Positions 1 to 9,615 are shown, counted from the stretch's first letter. The stretch is 64,000 nt of DNA from Pseudoalteromonas haloplanktis ATCC 14393 (GCF_000238355.1 NZ_AHCA01000002.1:310001-374000); one strand, 5' to 3'. The notes: generated by a model from the letters alone, not told the origin. Made by a program: numbers and translations.

Positions 1-345
1 CTTTAAGCTTTGCACTTCATCAGGTGCCATATTGTCGGCAGCTAAGCGACACGCTAAGCCTTCAAGGGCGCTGCGTACTTGATAAACTTCTATTAACCGC
101 TCAGCAGTCAGGGCAACAACCCGACACCCTACATTGGCTTTACGCTCAACTAAATAACAACTCTCAAGCCGATTTAACGCTTCGCGCAATGTCGCACGAC
201 TTACTCCATAACGCTTTGCAAGCTCTGGCTCTGATATTTTACTGCCTTGTTCAATGCTGCCTTCTACTATCTCACGGCGCATATCTACAAACACTTGATC
301 TGAAGCTGTGGTAATAAGTGTTTCGCTAAAAGCATCTTGGGTCAT
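1..345 (-). CDS. GntR/FadR-family transcriptional regulator, PrpR-like (partial, 5' part)
   Basis: The first 115 codons run off the left edge of the window. The ATG at 345 follows a GAAGG ribosome site. The N-terminus is a GntR winged helix: residues about 15-75 include the pattern ISEPELAKRYGVSRATLREA, followed by a wing and the start of an all-helical FadR-type effector domain (EVYQVRSALEGLACRLAA). The palindrome ATTGTCGACAAT sits 17 bases upstream of the start. From what I know of Shewanella and relatives, this is the type of site used by the GntR-type PrpR that controls the methylcitrate (prpBC-acnD-prpF) operon. If so, the prp genes should follow on the same strand outside the window. 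The family is clear; the PrpR identity is inference from the operator. Confidence 0.8.
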   Translation of the reverse strand, partial: MTQDAFSETLITTASDQVFVDMRREIVEGSIEQGSKISEPELAKRYGVSRATLREALNRLESCYLVERKANVGCRVVALTAERLIEVYQVRSALEGLACRLAADNMAPDEVQSLK

Positions 346-361
346 TGAGCCCTTCTTTAAG

Positions 362-373
362 ATTGTCGACAAT
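362..373. promoter_or_regulatory. Perfect palindrome ATTGTCGACAAT, candidate GntR/PrpR operator 1
   Basis: A perfect 12-bp palindrome centred on GTCGAC lies 17 bases upstream of the GntR start codon, where binding would block transcription or early elongation. It matches the form of site known for GntR-type PrpR regulators, so autoregulation is likely. Confidence 0.6.
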
Positions 374-446
374 TTATATTGACACTATGGGAGTTCATTA
401 GAACAGAGTCAAGTCTAAATCAGTATAAAAAACATAAAAACCCCAT

Positions 447-459
447 TATTGTCGACATA
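447..459. promoter_or_regulatory. GTCGAC-centred site, candidate operator 2
   Basis: The core TTGTCGACA matches operator 1 (ATTGTCGACA shared), but the outer right arm is imperfect. It lies about 80 bases further upstream in the region shared by the divergent GntR gene and rsmF. Two spaced sites would allow cooperative binding or looping. Confidence 0.5.
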
Positions 460-510
460 AGTATAGTTTATAATGGTCTAACTGCTCATTTAAGCATCAA
501 GCAAGGTAAA

Positions 511-520
511 GTGTCGACAC
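511..520. promoter_or_regulatory. GTGTCGACAC palindrome, candidate operator 3
   Basis: A perfect 10-bp palindrome with the same GTCGAC centre, about 100 bases before rsmF. It is the third such hexamer within 160 bases of otherwise AT-rich DNA, which makes chance clustering unlikely. It could be a weaker operator of the same regulator. Confidence 0.4.
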
Positions 521-610
521 GCCAAGCTTTGTAAAATCTCTATTAAGGCGCTGCTCTTGAGGTATAAAAATGCTAATATACGGTTTTATTTCTTCACTGT
601 GAGCCTAGTC

Positions 611-2047
611 TTGGACGCCAATACATATATTCCCCAGCACTTTATTGATGACGTAAAGACCTATTTACCTGAACATTTAAAGCTTGATGATTTTCTCAGT
701 GCTTGTCGAAGGCCCTTGCGTAAATCAATTCGCGTTAATACCTTGAAGATGTCTGTTGCCCAATTTAAACGTATTGCGGAACAAAAAGGTTGGCTGTTAA
801 CACCTGTGCCTTGGTGTGAAGAAGGTTTTTGGCTAGAGCGACCTATAGATGAAGAACACGCGCTGGCACTGGGTAATACCGATCTCCACCTAAGTGGCGC
901 TATATATGTGCAAGAAGCCAGCTCCATGTTGCCACCTATGGCACTGAAAGAATCACTCTCAGAAGCACAGCATGTACTCGATATGGCCTCAGCGCCAGGC
1001 TCTAAAACCTCACAGCTTGCGGCATTAATGGATAACCAAGGCGTATTAGTGGCGAATGAATTATCGTCATCTCGTTTAAAAGTACTCAGCGCTACTTTAA
1101 AACGCATGGGGGTGGGTAATTGCGCCCTGTCACATTTTGATGGGGTGATTTTTGGTGATTATATGTTTGAGTGCTTTGACAGTATTTTACTCGACGCGCC
1201 ATGCTCTGGTGAAGGCACTGTGCGCAAAGACGCAGATGCGTTAAAAAATTGGTCGATTGAGTCGAATATTGATATTGCCAAAGTACAAAAAGATTTAATC
1301 AAAAGTGCCTTCTACGCTTTAAAGCCCGGGGGGACATTAGTCTATTCAACTTGCACCCTCACACCGCTTGAAAACCAACAGGTGTGTGAATATCTGTTAA
1401 ATGAGTTTCCTAACCAGCTAACTATCGAACCCTTAGATACTTTATTTTCAGGTGCTGAATGCGCGACAACAGCTGAGGGCTATTTGCATGTTTGGCCACA
1501 AACATTTGACAGCGAAGGTTTTTTTATTGCTAAGTTTAAAAAGCTTGCCAGCACTGACAACCCGAATCAAAAAGTAAAAAAAGGCGCATTTCCATTTCAA
1601 TCGTTTGACAAAAAACCCAGCCAAGCTTTTTACGCTGAATTAAAAAAGCAATTTGGCATTACAACACTAAGCGGTTCATTAATGCAACGGGATAAAGAGC
1701 TGTGGTTGTTTCCAGAGGAATTTTCTGCCATTGAAAATAAAATAAAGTATGCACGCCTAGGTATTCACCTTGGTATGATCCATAAAAATGGCGTACGTCT
1801 AAATCATGAATTTGCCACTGTATTTGGCACTCAATGTAAAAGTAATACCTTCGCGTTAAGCGATCAGCAAGCAAGTGATTATTTTCAAGGCAAAGATATT
1901 CGCTTAGATAAGCCCACTAATACCCTAGGTGAAGTCGTTTTAACCTTGTGTGGTTGCCCTATCGGGCTTGGGAAATGGCAAAAAAATAAAATTAAGAACT
2001 CACTGCCACGTGATCTGGTACAAAACAATCAATTAATAAGCTGGTGA
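611..2047 (+). CDS. rsmF: 16S rRNA (cytosine-1407-C5)-methyltransferase RsmF
   Basis: RsmF (YebU) makes m5C1407 in 16S rRNA of the 30S subunit using S-adenosylmethionine. The SAM-binding Rossmann core is visible ([19 protein letters not shown], then [10 protein letters not shown]), with the two cysteines of the NSUN/RsmB family in PCSGEG and STCTL. A C-terminal PUA-like part follows ([15 protein letters not shown]). The frame is open from TTG 557, but alignment with the E. coli N-terminus (VYFPDAFL against TYIPQHFI) favours TTG 611, giving 478 residues against 479 in E. coli. GTG 599 is an alternative. No strong Shine-Dalgarno sequence is present, so the start is uncertain; the function is secure. 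Confidence 0.93.
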   Translation: MDANTYIPQHFIDDVKTYLPEHLKLDDFLSACRRPLRKSIRVNTLKMSVAQFKRIAEQKGWLLTPVPWCEEGFWLERPIDEEHALALGNTDLHLSGAIYVQEASSMLPPMALKESLSEAQHVLDMASAPGSKTSQLAALMDNQGVLVANELSSSRLKVLSATLKRMGVGNCALSHFDGVIFGDYMFECFDSILLDAPCSGEGTVRKDADALKNWSIESNIDIAKVQKDLIKSAFYALKPGGTLVYSTCTLTPLENQQVCEYLLNEFPNQLTIEPLDTLFSGAECATTAEGYLHVWPQTFDSEGFFIAKFKKLASTDNPNQKVKKGAFPFQSFDKKPSQAFYAELKKQFGITTLSGSLMQRDKELWLFPEEFSAIENKIKYARLGIHLGMIHKNGVRLNHEFATVFGTQCKSNTFALSDQQASDYFQGKDIRLDKPTNTLGEVVLTLCGCPIGLGKWQKNKIKNSLPRDLVQNNQLISW

Positions 2048-2268
2048 GAATAAGCTGTGCATAAGCTGACAACAAGTAATGGATAAATTTCATACTCAAC
2101 GGTTGTTTTTTATGCAAATAGTTGTTTTATAAGTAGTATAAAATTTCATCATTTATTGGGTTTTTTTACGTATGTTAACTACACTTAATAATACTTTCTA
2201 CTTCTCCCTTAACGAAATTTAGAAGGTGTTTTTAAAGTTAGCGCAGGCTCACTAGAGCCATCCCCTAA

Positions 2269-2305
2269 GCCCAGAACAATGCGGATTCGTTCTGGGCATT
2301 TTTTT
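2269..2305 (+). terminator. Intrinsic terminator in the rsmF-deacetylase gap
   Basis: Inverted repeat GCCCAGAAC (2269-2277) / GTTCTGGGC (2289-2297) with an 11-base loop, followed by a run of seven T. It lies about 220 bases after rsmF. It may end the rsmF transcript or a short separate RNA starting in the gap. The rest of the 374-base gap (2048-2421) is AT-rich and shows no other gene. Confidence 0.8.
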
Positions 2306-2421
2306 GCTCCGCGTTATTATCTATACCCAAATCATAGCAACCGTGTTAATTTTTTGATAATCGATTGCTTTTACTGTAATTTGTTGTTTCTATAATGAAT
2401 AAAAAATAACGATGATCGACC

Positions 2422-3240
2422 ATGTTAAAACGACTATCAATAATAACAATGGCTGCACTATTAACCAGCCAATCAAGCTTTGCAGTAGAATCTGATCTCT
2501 ACCTCGGTTTCCAGTATCCAGGTAAAGCACAAAATGCCATCAGCATTACGTTTGATGATGCCCGCCACAGTCAAGTTGATATCGGCACGGCAATATTAAA
2601 CAAACACCAAGCCAAAGCCACTTTTTATGTATCTCCTTTCAACGCCAAAGAGCGCCTAACTAAATGGCAAGATGCGGTAAAATCAGGCCATGAAATTGGG
2701 AACCATACTAGTAGTCATGTCTGTACTGGGAATTTTGAATGGTTACGAAAGCAAAATTTGTCACTGGAAGAAACCACTCTAGCTTGGCTTGAAAATGATA
2801 TTCTCAGCGCGCAAGCATACATAAAAGAGCAACTCGGCGTTACGCCACGCGCTTTCGCCTATCCTTGCGGTAACACCTTTGTTGGCCGTGGCGTTAATAC
2901 CAAAAGTTATGTGCCAATTATTGCAAAACATTTTGATAGTGGCCGTACTTGGTTAGATGAGTCAGCTAACAATCCAAATTTTACCGATTTTGCACAGCTT
3001 ACGGGGCTTCGCATTGACGGGTTGAGTTTTGCTGAAATCATCACTATGTTGGAACAACTTCGCGAAAATAACGCATGGCTTATTTTGGCTGGCCATGAAA
3101 TTGGCAAAGGCGATCAATACACCACAGATGCTAAAGTGCTCGAGCAGTTGCTTGTGTATTTACAAGACCCTGACAATGGCTACTGGCTTGATACGGTCAG
3201 TAACGTGGGTGATTACGTTAAAACCCAACGTGAAAAGTAG
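2422..3240 (+). CDS. Secreted polysaccharide deacetylase (NodB-type, CE4)
   Basis: A 272-residue protein with a Sec signal peptide (about residues 1-21, MLKRLSIITMAALLTSQSSF then AVES). The NodB domain begins with the metal-binding motif SITFDDARH (two aspartates). The zinc histidines are in EIGNHTSSH, a pocket motif AYPCGN follows, and LAGHEIG supplies a late histidine. CE4 enzymes remove N- or O-acetyl groups from chitin oligomers, peptidoglycan or other acylated glycans; the substrate cannot be told here. It stands alone between rsmF and the convergent PhoD-like gene. The motif order is complete, so it should be active in the periplasm or outside the cell. Confidence 0.82.
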   Translation: MLKRLSIITMAALLTSQSSFAVESDLYLGFQYPGKAQNAISITFDDARHSQVDIGTAILNKHQAKATFYVSPFNAKERLTKWQDAVKSGHEIGNHTSSHVCTGNFEWLRKQNLSLEETTLAWLENDILSAQAYIKEQLGVTPRAFAYPCGNTFVGRGVNTKSYVPIIAKHFDSGRTWLDESANNPNFTDFAQLTGLRIDGLSFAEIITMLEQLRENNAWLILAGHEIGKGDQYTTDAKVLEQLLVYLQDPDNGYWLDTVSNVGDYVKTQREK

Positions 3241-3255
3241 ATGAGATTAAGCCGC

Positions 3256-5112
3256 TTAATTATCGTTTAAATCAAATTCGGTGGTGCGGCTATCTGCATG
3301 GATCAGTTGATAGCGCGCCAGCTTACCTTGTTTGAGCTCTATCAAACTGATCGCTGCATCGCTCACTAAATATTTTTGGCCATCCCCCTTGGTTTGATGT
3401 TTATCAACTTCCATGTGCCAACGCTTAGTAAAAAAGTTAAGCGGGCTTTTCGGGGCGTATAAAATCGAGTCGAGCTTATCGAGTATATTGATTAATTTTC
3501 GGGGAAACTCATTTTTAATACCACTGGCAGTGAGTTGCCAAATGCGGTTTGGGTGCTTGCCAAAGCGCTTTTGCACGGAAAAGCAAAACGAGTAATGTAC
3601 ATCTCCTGATAAAATCAGTGTTTCTTTGGGGGTATCATCGCGACGGAAAGTATCGAGTAATTTTTTTGCTGAGCCTTCATGGGCCATCCAGTTTTCTACA
3701 TCAACCAATAAAGGCTGTCCACACATATTAAATAACGCTTGAATAGCTTCTATTGATTTCACCCCAAACACTGGCGCAGGCGAGACTATAATTACTTGCT
3801 CATGCGTTAATAAACTATTTTCAAGTTCTGTAAGGCGCTCCCAATCAAGTAATCCGGAGGGCTCATTAAAGTTTTGCTCATTACGCCAGCGGTGAGTACG
3901 AGTATCAAGCACCACCACTTTTGGTACCGTATTAAGTTCATAATGCCAATGGTTAAACTCTAATATTGTTTTATCGAACGCCTTGAATTGCCATTGCTTT
4001 TGCTTGCTTAAACTGGTTTTAAACTCATCGATTAATGCCCCTGTTTTCATTCCAGCATCATTGCCAAAACCTTGCATTAGCCAATAACTGATCAAACCAT
4101 TATTAACAATACGGCGGCTCACTGGGTGCTGATAAATCACTTGCTCCCAACCTGCAGTTAAATTCCAATCATCGGTGACATCATGATCATCAAACATCAT
4201 AAGGGTTGAAACATTAGCAAATAATCGCTGTACCTCGTGTAGTCCTTGACTAAACTCAGCTAACGCCTGTTTTTCATTATCGAAAAGTTGTTGGCACTTA
4301 GCTGTTTTAGCTTGATAACTAATTGACTCTAAATCAAGTAACGACCACACAACAGGACTAAAATTAAGCAAGTACAGCGCAATAAACTCTTCAAAAGAAA
4401 CTAAATGATTAGCGGCTTTTAAACTAGAAAAGTGCGGCTCATCTTTTTTTAACCAATAACCCACGCCAATTTTACTACGTTGTTGCCACGGCACTTTAGG
4501 CAAAAATAGATGACGTTGATACAGCTGCTCTGAAAGTTGCGCTGGCAATGCAATATCCAATGGTTGCTCTTTATAAATACCCAATAACTCAATTAACCGG
4601 TAGATTGCGATTAACATGGCGCCGGCAACATCATCGGCATACACCTGATCACCCGATAGCAATAAAATATCAGCACCGGCTTTACCTTGTGTGCGCTGCT
4701 GAGCTTGCCATCGTTGTGCGGCAACGAGGCTATCTTGGGCTGGGTGATGCGGATTACGGCACGAGCCATGAAATATTTGCTCAAGTGTTTGTGGGATCAC
4801 AAACTCTGGAGTGGCTTTGCCATCATAACAAAAATCACTGAGATCTATTTGTTGCTCGTCGTTAAAAAGGCGATAACCAAGTAATACGTCGGTAGGTAAG
4901 TCTGCATTAATTGATTTTAATACGATGAAATGCAAAAACAGTTGCTTGCCCAGCGCAATACTGTGATGTTCACTGTACGTGTCAACATTATCCAGTTCAA
5001 TACGGTATTGTGAAGGGGTGCTAGTGGCAAATTGAAAACACACCCCTTTAGCATCAGCACGGCGCACCATAGGCCCCATTAATAACTCAGGGAGTGATGC
5101 TGTGCTCATCAA
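3256..5112 (-). CDS. PhoD-like metallophosphatase/alkaline phosphatase family protein
   Basis: A 618-residue protein with the blocks of the PhoD-like metallophosphatase superfamily: GSCRNP, LLSGDQVYADD, a histidine-rich FDDHDVTDDW block and LILSGDVHYSFC near the C-terminus. These Asp/His/Asn residues bind the two metals in the family. No signal peptide or Tat motif is seen, so unlike classical secreted PhoD it is probably cytoplasmic. Family members act on phosphomonoesters or phosphodiesters; the substrate is unknown. The start is 4 bases from the stop of the upstream tatD-type gene, so it is the last gene of the holB-pilZ-ycfH run. A later gain of this gene into that operon is inference. 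Confidence 0.75.
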   Translation of the reverse strand: MMSTASLPELLMGPMVRRADAKGVCFQFATSTPSQYRIELDNVDTYSEHHSIALGKQLFLHFIVLKSINADLPTDVLLGYRLFNDEQQIDLSDFCYDGKATPEFVIPQTLEQIFHGSCRNPHHPAQDSLVAAQRWQAQQRTQGKAGADILLLSGDQVYADDVAGAMLIAIYRLIELLGIYKEQPLDIALPAQLSEQLYQRHLFLPKVPWQQRSKIGVGYWLKKDEPHFSSLKAANHLVSFEEFIALYLLNFSPVVWSLLDLESISYQAKTAKCQQLFDNEKQALAEFSQGLHEVQRLFANVSTLMMFDDHDVTDDWNLTAGWEQVIYQHPVSRRIVNNGLISYWLMQGFGNDAGMKTGALIDEFKTSLSKQKQWQFKAFDKTILEFNHWHYELNTVPKVVVLDTRTHRWRNEQNFNEPSGLLDWERLTELENSLLTHEQVIIVSPAPVFGVKSIEAIQALFNMCGQPLLVDVENWMAHEGSAKKLLDTFRRDDTPKETLILSGDVHYSFCFSVQKRFGKHPNRIWQLTASGIKNEFPRKLINILDKLDSILYAPKSPLNFFTKRWHMEVDKHQTKGDGQKYLVSDAAISLIELKQGKLARYQLIHADSRTTEFDLNDN

Positions 5113-5116
5113 CGAA

Positions 5117-5896
5117 TTAACCTTTATCTACTAAATTAAATAATGAATAAAAGTTAGCAGTGGTTGCCTCGGCCAGCTCTTTGTAACTAATACCTTTTAA
5201 ATCTGCAATGTAATATGCCACATCCTGGACATAGGCTGGCTGATTGGTTTTACCACGATAAGGCACCGGCGCTAAATACGGAGAATCGGTTTCAATTAAC
5301 AAGCGATCAAGAGGGATTTGCTTAACGACGTCTTTAAGTTCCACGGCATTTTTAAATGTCACGATACCTGAAATCGAAATATAAAACCCTAAATCGATGG
5401 CTTTTTTCGCCATATCCCAATCTTCTGTAAAACAGTGTAATACCCCACCACAGTTTTCAGCGTTATGTTCACGCATTAAATTAATGGTATCTTCGCGGGC
5501 ATCACGGGTATGAATGATCAGCGGTTTTTGTAATTCATTCGCCACTTCAATATGACCGACAAAGCTGGCTTGTTGCACGGCATGTGTGTCTTTTGCGTAA
5601 TAGTAATCAAGGCCAGTTTCACCAATGGCCACCACTTTATCGTGGCTCGCTAAATCGATTAAACGCTGCTTATCTAATGCGTCTTTTTGATCAAGGGGAT
5701 GAACACCGCACGACGCAGATACATCATGGTAACCTTGAATTTTTTCCAGCATGCTAGGAAATTGATCAAGCGTTACGCTTACACATAAAAAGTGCTCTAC
5801 TTGTTTTGCTCTTGCGTTATCAAGTACTTGGTCTAAGTTTAAATCGAGTTTATCAAAATCGAGGCGGTCTAAATGGCAATGAGAATCTACAATCAC
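5117..5896 (-). CDS. ycfH: TatD-family metal-dependent hydrolase (YcfH-like)
   Basis: A 259-residue TIM-barrel metal hydrolase. Metal ligands are visible as DSHCHLD at the N-terminus, GETGLDYYY, HTRDA, LHCF and the C-terminal ETDSPYLAP. TatD-family proteins are Mg-dependent 3'-5' exonucleases or DNA-repair nucleases; the role of the YcfH branch is less clear. The setting next to holB and tmk is the one found around E. coli ycfH, which supports the name over tatD itself. Length is normal and no key residue is missing. Confidence 0.9.
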   Translation of the reverse strand: MIVDSHCHLDRLDFDKLDLNLDQVLDNARAKQVEHFLCVSVTLDQFPSMLEKIQGYHDVSASCGVHPLDQKDALDKQRLIDLASHDKVVAIGETGLDYYYAKDTHAVQQASFVGHIEVANELQKPLIIHTRDAREDTINLMREHNAENCGGVLHCFTEDWDMAKKAIDLGFYISISGIVTFKNAVELKDVVKQIPLDRLLIETDSPYLAPVPYRGKTNQPAYVQDVAYYIADLKGISYKELAEATTANFYSLFNLVDKG

Positions 5897-5907
5897 GGTA
5901 CTGCTTA

Positions 5908-6240
5908 CTACATGGTATAAGTTGGATTACCAGAGTTTAACATAGTCCCTAGTAGTTTTTCGATCTTCGCATTCAGGTTTGTTTTATCATCGATAAAACT
6001 AATCCCAATTCCCGGTGGATTTGAGCTTTGTGCACCTTGCGGTGTGATCCATGCAACTTTGCCAGTTATCACATCATCCTCTAGTGCATCAGGTAAGGTA
6101 ACTTTAAGTGCTAAAGAATGGCCCATTTCATAACGCATATTAGTGCGCACAAATAAACCACCTGTTTTTAAATACGGCATATAACAGCGGTATAACTCGT
6201 CTAAATCATCTATATCGACTAATAATTCTTGCACAATCAA
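5908..6240 (-). CDS. pilZ: PilZ domain protein, type IV pilus-associated
   Basis: A 110-residue single-domain protein of the PilZ fold (GLFVRTNMRYEMGHSLALKV, then GKVAWITPQG and GIGISFID). The RxxxR and D/NxSxxG motifs that bind cyclic di-GMP are not clear at the N-terminus. In that it resembles the founding PilZ of type IV pilus assembly, which does not bind cyclic di-GMP. It sits 2 bases downstream of holB and 11 bases before ycfH, the same place pilZ holds in many gammaproteobacteria. A role in pilus biogenesis and twitching is expected from the family. Confidence 0.85.
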   Translation of the reverse strand: MIVQELLVDIDDLDELYRCYMPYLKTGGLFVRTNMRYEMGHSLALKVTLPDALEDDVITGKVAWITPQGAQSSNPPGIGISFIDDKTNLNAKIEKLLGTMLNSGNPTYTM

Positions 6241-6242
6241 TC

Positions 6243-7139
6243 CTATTTATGGCTGTTACGTAAACGATACGCTAAACGCGAAACTGCTAATGGCAAATTC
6301 AATCCGAGTATCTGGGTACTGTTTTGCACAAACTCCGCCAAGGCGTTTTGTGCATTTTGGTACGAGTCAAAGTCCATTCCAGTGATCAGTTGTTGTTTTA
6401 ATTGCTCGCTTAAAAATAAACTAAATACACGAATACGTTCGTTATCTTTACTAATAATATCAACTAACGCACTGAAATTATGGCCTTGTTTTAACTCAGT
6501 TGCAAATTTATAAAGTTGATCAATCACTTCAAGCTGTTCATCCTGCTGCCAGCGCGCGACCAGCAATGGTTGCTGAGTAAACAATTTTAACCATGGATAC
6601 GCAGGGACGTTTAATTGTGCGATCCACTGCATTGCCACTTCAGTATTATGAACTTTAACTTCACTGAGCGCACAACGGCTTAAAATTGTCGCAGGCAATT
6701 GTGCTGTCGCATTGGTGGTTAGCAATAAAAATCGCTGAGGACTTGGCTCTTCTAAGGTTTTTAACAGTGCATTTGCAGCAGCTGTGGTCATTTTGTGGCA
6801 ATCATTGATCACCACCACTTTATTGGCATTTTGCGCTGCTGATTGCTGCATAAAATCACTCACGCTGCGTATATCGTCAACACCAATACTTTGCCCATCG
6901 GTTTGCACTGTATATTTATCTGGATGAGTCACTGCTTGGTTTAAGTGACAGCTTTTACAATGTCCACACGCGACTAGATTTTGCGGCGCGCTACACAATA
7001 AAGCATTGGCTAACCCCTCAACTAAGGCGTGCTTACCAACACCTTGCTGGCCATTAAACAACTGCCCATGATGAAAACGCCCAGCATTAAAACTGGCGGT
7101 AAGCTGCTGATGAACATCGTTAAGCCAAGGATAAATCAT
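6243..7139 (-). CDS. holB: DNA polymerase III delta-prime subunit
   Basis: HolB is part of the clamp-loader complex that opens the beta clamp. The 298-residue protein has an AAA+ fold with a degenerate P-loop (GQQGVGKHAL) and the four-cysteine zinc module (CSAPQ, then CGHCKSC). It also has the sensor block SRCALSEV and LLKTLEEPSP near the middle. It overlaps nothing and starts one base after tmk ends, so the two are co-transcribed. Length is a little short of the E. coli protein (334), mostly at the C-terminus. The family call is safe. Confidence 0.92.
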   Translation of the reverse strand: MIYPWLNDVHQQLTASFNAGRFHHGQLFNGQQGVGKHALVEGLANALLCSAPQNLVACGHCKSCHLNQAVTHPDKYTVQTDGQSIGVDDIRSVSDFMQQSAAQNANKVVVINDCHKMTTAAANALLKTLEEPSPQRFLLLTTNATAQLPATILSRCALSEVKVHNTEVAMQWIAQLNVPAYPWLKLFTQQPLLVARWQQDEQLEVIDQLYKFATELKQGHNFSALVDIISKDNERIRVFSLFLSEQLKQQLITGMDFDSYQNAQNALAEFVQNSTQILGLNLPLAVSRLAYRLRNSHK

Positions 7140-7140
7140 G

Positions 7141-7770
7141 CTATGGATTACTTTTTACAAATTGCTCAAGCACCGTAACGATATCTTGATGAACTAGCTC
7201 CATACTCTGCGCGGCATTAATTGTTTTAATGCGTTCATCACTATTGGCAAGTTCTAAATAGCGCGCTCGGGTACGTTCAAAAAAGCTCAGAGCTTGCTGC
7301 TCAATTCTATCTAGCTCACCACGGCCTTTGGCACGGGCAAGCCCCACGGCAGGGTCGATGTCTAAATAAATAGTAAGATCTGGCTTTAAGCCTTGTAGCA
7401 CAATATCGCCAAGCGAAGCTAAAGTGCTTGTTGCAATTTCTCGACCGCCACCTTGATAAGCTTGTGACGAAAGGTCGTGACGATCCCCTAACACCCATTG
7501 GCCTTTTGCAAGCGCTGGGCGAATAACATTATGTAATAACTGTGATCGAGCTGCATACATTAGCAATAACTCAGTTTCACTGGCAATCTCTTCATCGTGA
7601 TTGTCTTTCACTATAGTGCGCAGCGCCTCAGCAATCGGGGTGCCGCCAGGCTCTCGCACATTAACAAAGTCAATATTGTGTTGAGCTAAAAACTGTTGGC
7701 AAATAGCAATTGCCGTTGATTTTCCAGCACCTTCAAGGCCTTCAATCACAATAAATTTTGCTGCTGTCAT
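7141..7770 (-). CDS. tmk: Thymidylate kinase
   Basis: Phosphorylates dTMP to dTDP with ATP in the cytoplasm, an essential step of dTTP supply. The 209 residues include the P-loop [10 protein letters not shown], the dTMP-binding block [13 protein letters not shown], the [15 protein letters not shown] segment and the lid region RGELDRIE. Length is that of the family. It lies between mltG and holB, as in E. coli, with a 30-base gap to mltG. Confidence 0.95.
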   Translation of the reverse strand: MTAAKFIVIEGLEGAGKSTAIAICQQFLAQHNIDFVNVREPGGTPIAEALRTIVKDNHDEEIASETELLLMYAARSQLLHNVIRPALAKGQWVLGDRHDLSSQAYQGGGREIATSTLASLGDIVLQGLKPDLTIYLDIDPAVGLARAKGRGELDRIEQQALSFFERTRARYLELANSDERIKTINAAQSMELVHQDIVTVLEQFVKSNP

Positions 7771-7800
7771 GATCTCTCTTTTTTGTTGTAAATTTTAAAG

Positions 7801-8796
7801 CTAGTTCGCTAACTGTTTTTGATAACGTAAATAATCTTGCACGGCTTTATTGTGCTCTTTTAACGTTTTAGAAAACTGATGACTGCCATCTCCCTTTGCT
7901 ACAAAGTACACATACTCAGATTCTGGTGGGTTAACGGCCGCTAAAATTGCCGCTTTTGATGGCATGGCAATGGGTGTTGGCGGTAAGCCATTTATTTTGT
8001 ATGTGTTATACGGCGTATAAGTGGTTAAATCTTTACGCTTAATATCACCATCAAAATCCACACCTAAACCATAAATTACCGTAGGATCGGTTTGCAAACG
8101 CATTTTGGAGTTTAAACGATTATTAAACACTGACGCAATCAATGGCCGCTCACTAGCAAGACCAGTTTCTTTTTCAATAATTGACGCTAAGATCAACGCT
8201 TGGTATTGGTTTTCATAAGGTAGGCTATCCGCTCTTTGTAACCACGCAGTATCAAGTACCGTCTGCATTTTTAAATAAGCGCGCCTTAACACGCTACTGG
8301 CCGTGTCATTTGCATGATAATGGTAGGTTTCCGGAAACAACCACCCTTCTAGATGCTGTTCATTGCCAGTGATTTGCAAACCCAGTTCGTTTGCTTTTAA
8401 ATCTTGCTGTAGGTGAGGAGCTACTGCAATCTTTGCCAATACATCCCGCAGCATTTGCCCTTCAATAATTGTAAAACTAAAGCTTACTTGCTGACCTTGA
8501 TTTATTCGACGAATATTATCCACTACGGTGCTTTCATCAAGTTGGTATAGGCCTGCTTTTAAATCGGTAAGTGTTGGATCCAGCTTGGCGAGTATTTGAT
8601 AACGAAGACAACTCTCAAGCCATTTTTTAGCTTGCCACTGTTGGCATAGCTGATTAAACCCAGTACCTTTTTTAACTTCAAATAAGGTATTAGCAGGCAC
8701 AGTTAATGTACTATTGATAGTGCTTTGTAATTGCTGATAGCCAATACCCGTGACCAACAATGCCAACAACACAATAGAGATAATCACTCTTAACAC
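7801..8796 (-). CDS. mltG: Endolytic peptidoglycan transglycosylase MltG (YceG)
   Basis: MltG cuts nascent glycan strands in the inner membrane and is thought to set their length. The 331-residue protein begins with one membrane anchor (residues about 2-22, VIISIVLLALLVTGIGY). The YceG domain follows, with the catalytic glutamate in ASIIEKETG, then SVFNNRL and LQTDPTVIYGLG, and the C-terminal block YTPYNTYKINGLPP. Its start overlaps the end of pabC by 7 bases, so translation is probably coupled. Confidence 0.93.
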   Translation of the reverse strand: MLRVIISIVLLALLVTGIGYQQLQSTINSTLTVPANTLFEVKKGTGFNQLCQQWQAKKWLESCLRYQILAKLDPTLTDLKAGLYQLDESTVVDNIRRINQGQQVSFSFTIIEGQMLRDVLAKIAVAPHLQQDLKANELGLQITGNEQHLEGWLFPETYHYHANDTASSVLRRAYLKMQTVLDTAWLQRADSLPYENQYQALILASIIEKETGLASERPLIASVFNNRLNSKMRLQTDPTVIYGLGVDFDGDIKRKDLTTYTPYNTYKINGLPPTPIAMPSKAAILAAVNPPESEYVYFVAKGDGSHQFSKTLKEHNKAVQDYLRYQKQLAN

Positions 8797-9593
8797 GCAG
8801 ACTCCTTGGCTAACAAACCATGCAGTAGTTTTAAACTAGTCGTTAAATCAAAGCCAGTATCCGCAATAGCAATAACAGGAACGATGGCCATTAAACTGTT
8901 ACACAAGTACACCGCATCCATTTGCAGTAACTCAGGCAATGTAATATCAATAAATTCAATCTCTAACTTATCACACAGTGATTGCAGATAAACCCCTTTG
9001 ATACCACAGTTTTGTAATTGTGGGCTAACAACGCGGCCATTGTGAATAGCAAATATATTCGCAGCAGAAGCTTCAATCACATTGTTGTGATAATCACAGA
9101 CTAAAACATCATCACATACTTGTGCATCCATCGCGCGTTTGATCATCACTTGCTCTAATCGGTTTAAGGTTTTTAAACCCGCAAGTAATGGTTGTGAAGC
9201 AAGCTTTATAGGGCTTACTGCAAGTTTAATCCCTTGCTGCGCTTGTTGTTCATAATGTACAGGAAACGCTAATTGCGACAACAAAATAGTGGTTTGTGGC
9301 TGCTCAGGTAATGCATACCCTCGCCCACCTTCACCTCGGGTAACAACTATTTTTAATACACCTAGCGGCACACTTTGAATATAACTGTTAACAGCCTGCG
9401 TTAGCGCGGCGATATCAAGCGCATCGAAACCCAATCGTGCAGCACACTCTTCAAGGCGCGCACAGTGCAATGGCCAATGTTCAACTTCACAATTATGCAC
9501 TTTTGCGGTAGTAAAAAACCCATCGCCATAATTTAGGCCGCGGTCTTTATTACTCACTGTGCTTGTTGCATCTGTAAATATTATTTTTTGCAT
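8790..9593 (-). CDS. pabC: Aminodeoxychorismate lyase
   Basis: PabC converts 4-amino-4-deoxychorismate to p-aminobenzoate and pyruvate for folate synthesis. It is a 267-residue class IV PLP enzyme: GLNYGDGFFTTAKV near the N-terminus, the PLP lysine region GLKTLNRLEQVMIKR, and VIEASAANIFAI. It lies between fabF and mltG as in E. coli. A terminator separates it from fabF (9616-9640), so it may depend on read-through or its own promoter. Confidence 0.9.
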   Translation of the reverse strand: MQKIIFTDATSTVSNKDRGLNYGDGFFTTAKVHNCEVEHWPLHCARLEECAARLGFDALDIAALTQAVNSYIQSVPLGVLKIVVTRGEGGRGYALPEQPQTTILLSQLAFPVHYEQQAQQGIKLAVSPIKLASQPLLAGLKTLNRLEQVMIKRAMDAQVCDDVLVCDYHNNVIEASAANIFAIHNGRVVSPQLQNCGIKGVYLQSLCDKLEIEFIDITLPELLQMDAVYLCNSLMAIVPVIAIADTGFDLTTSLKLLHGLLAKESAC

Positions 9594-9615
9594 TGGTTGT
9601 TATTTTTTTGCATAT

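Noticed and set aside
661..1107. 148-codon minus-strand frame inside rsmF
   Set aside because: rsmF on the plus strand carries all catalytic motifs; the antisense frame has none.
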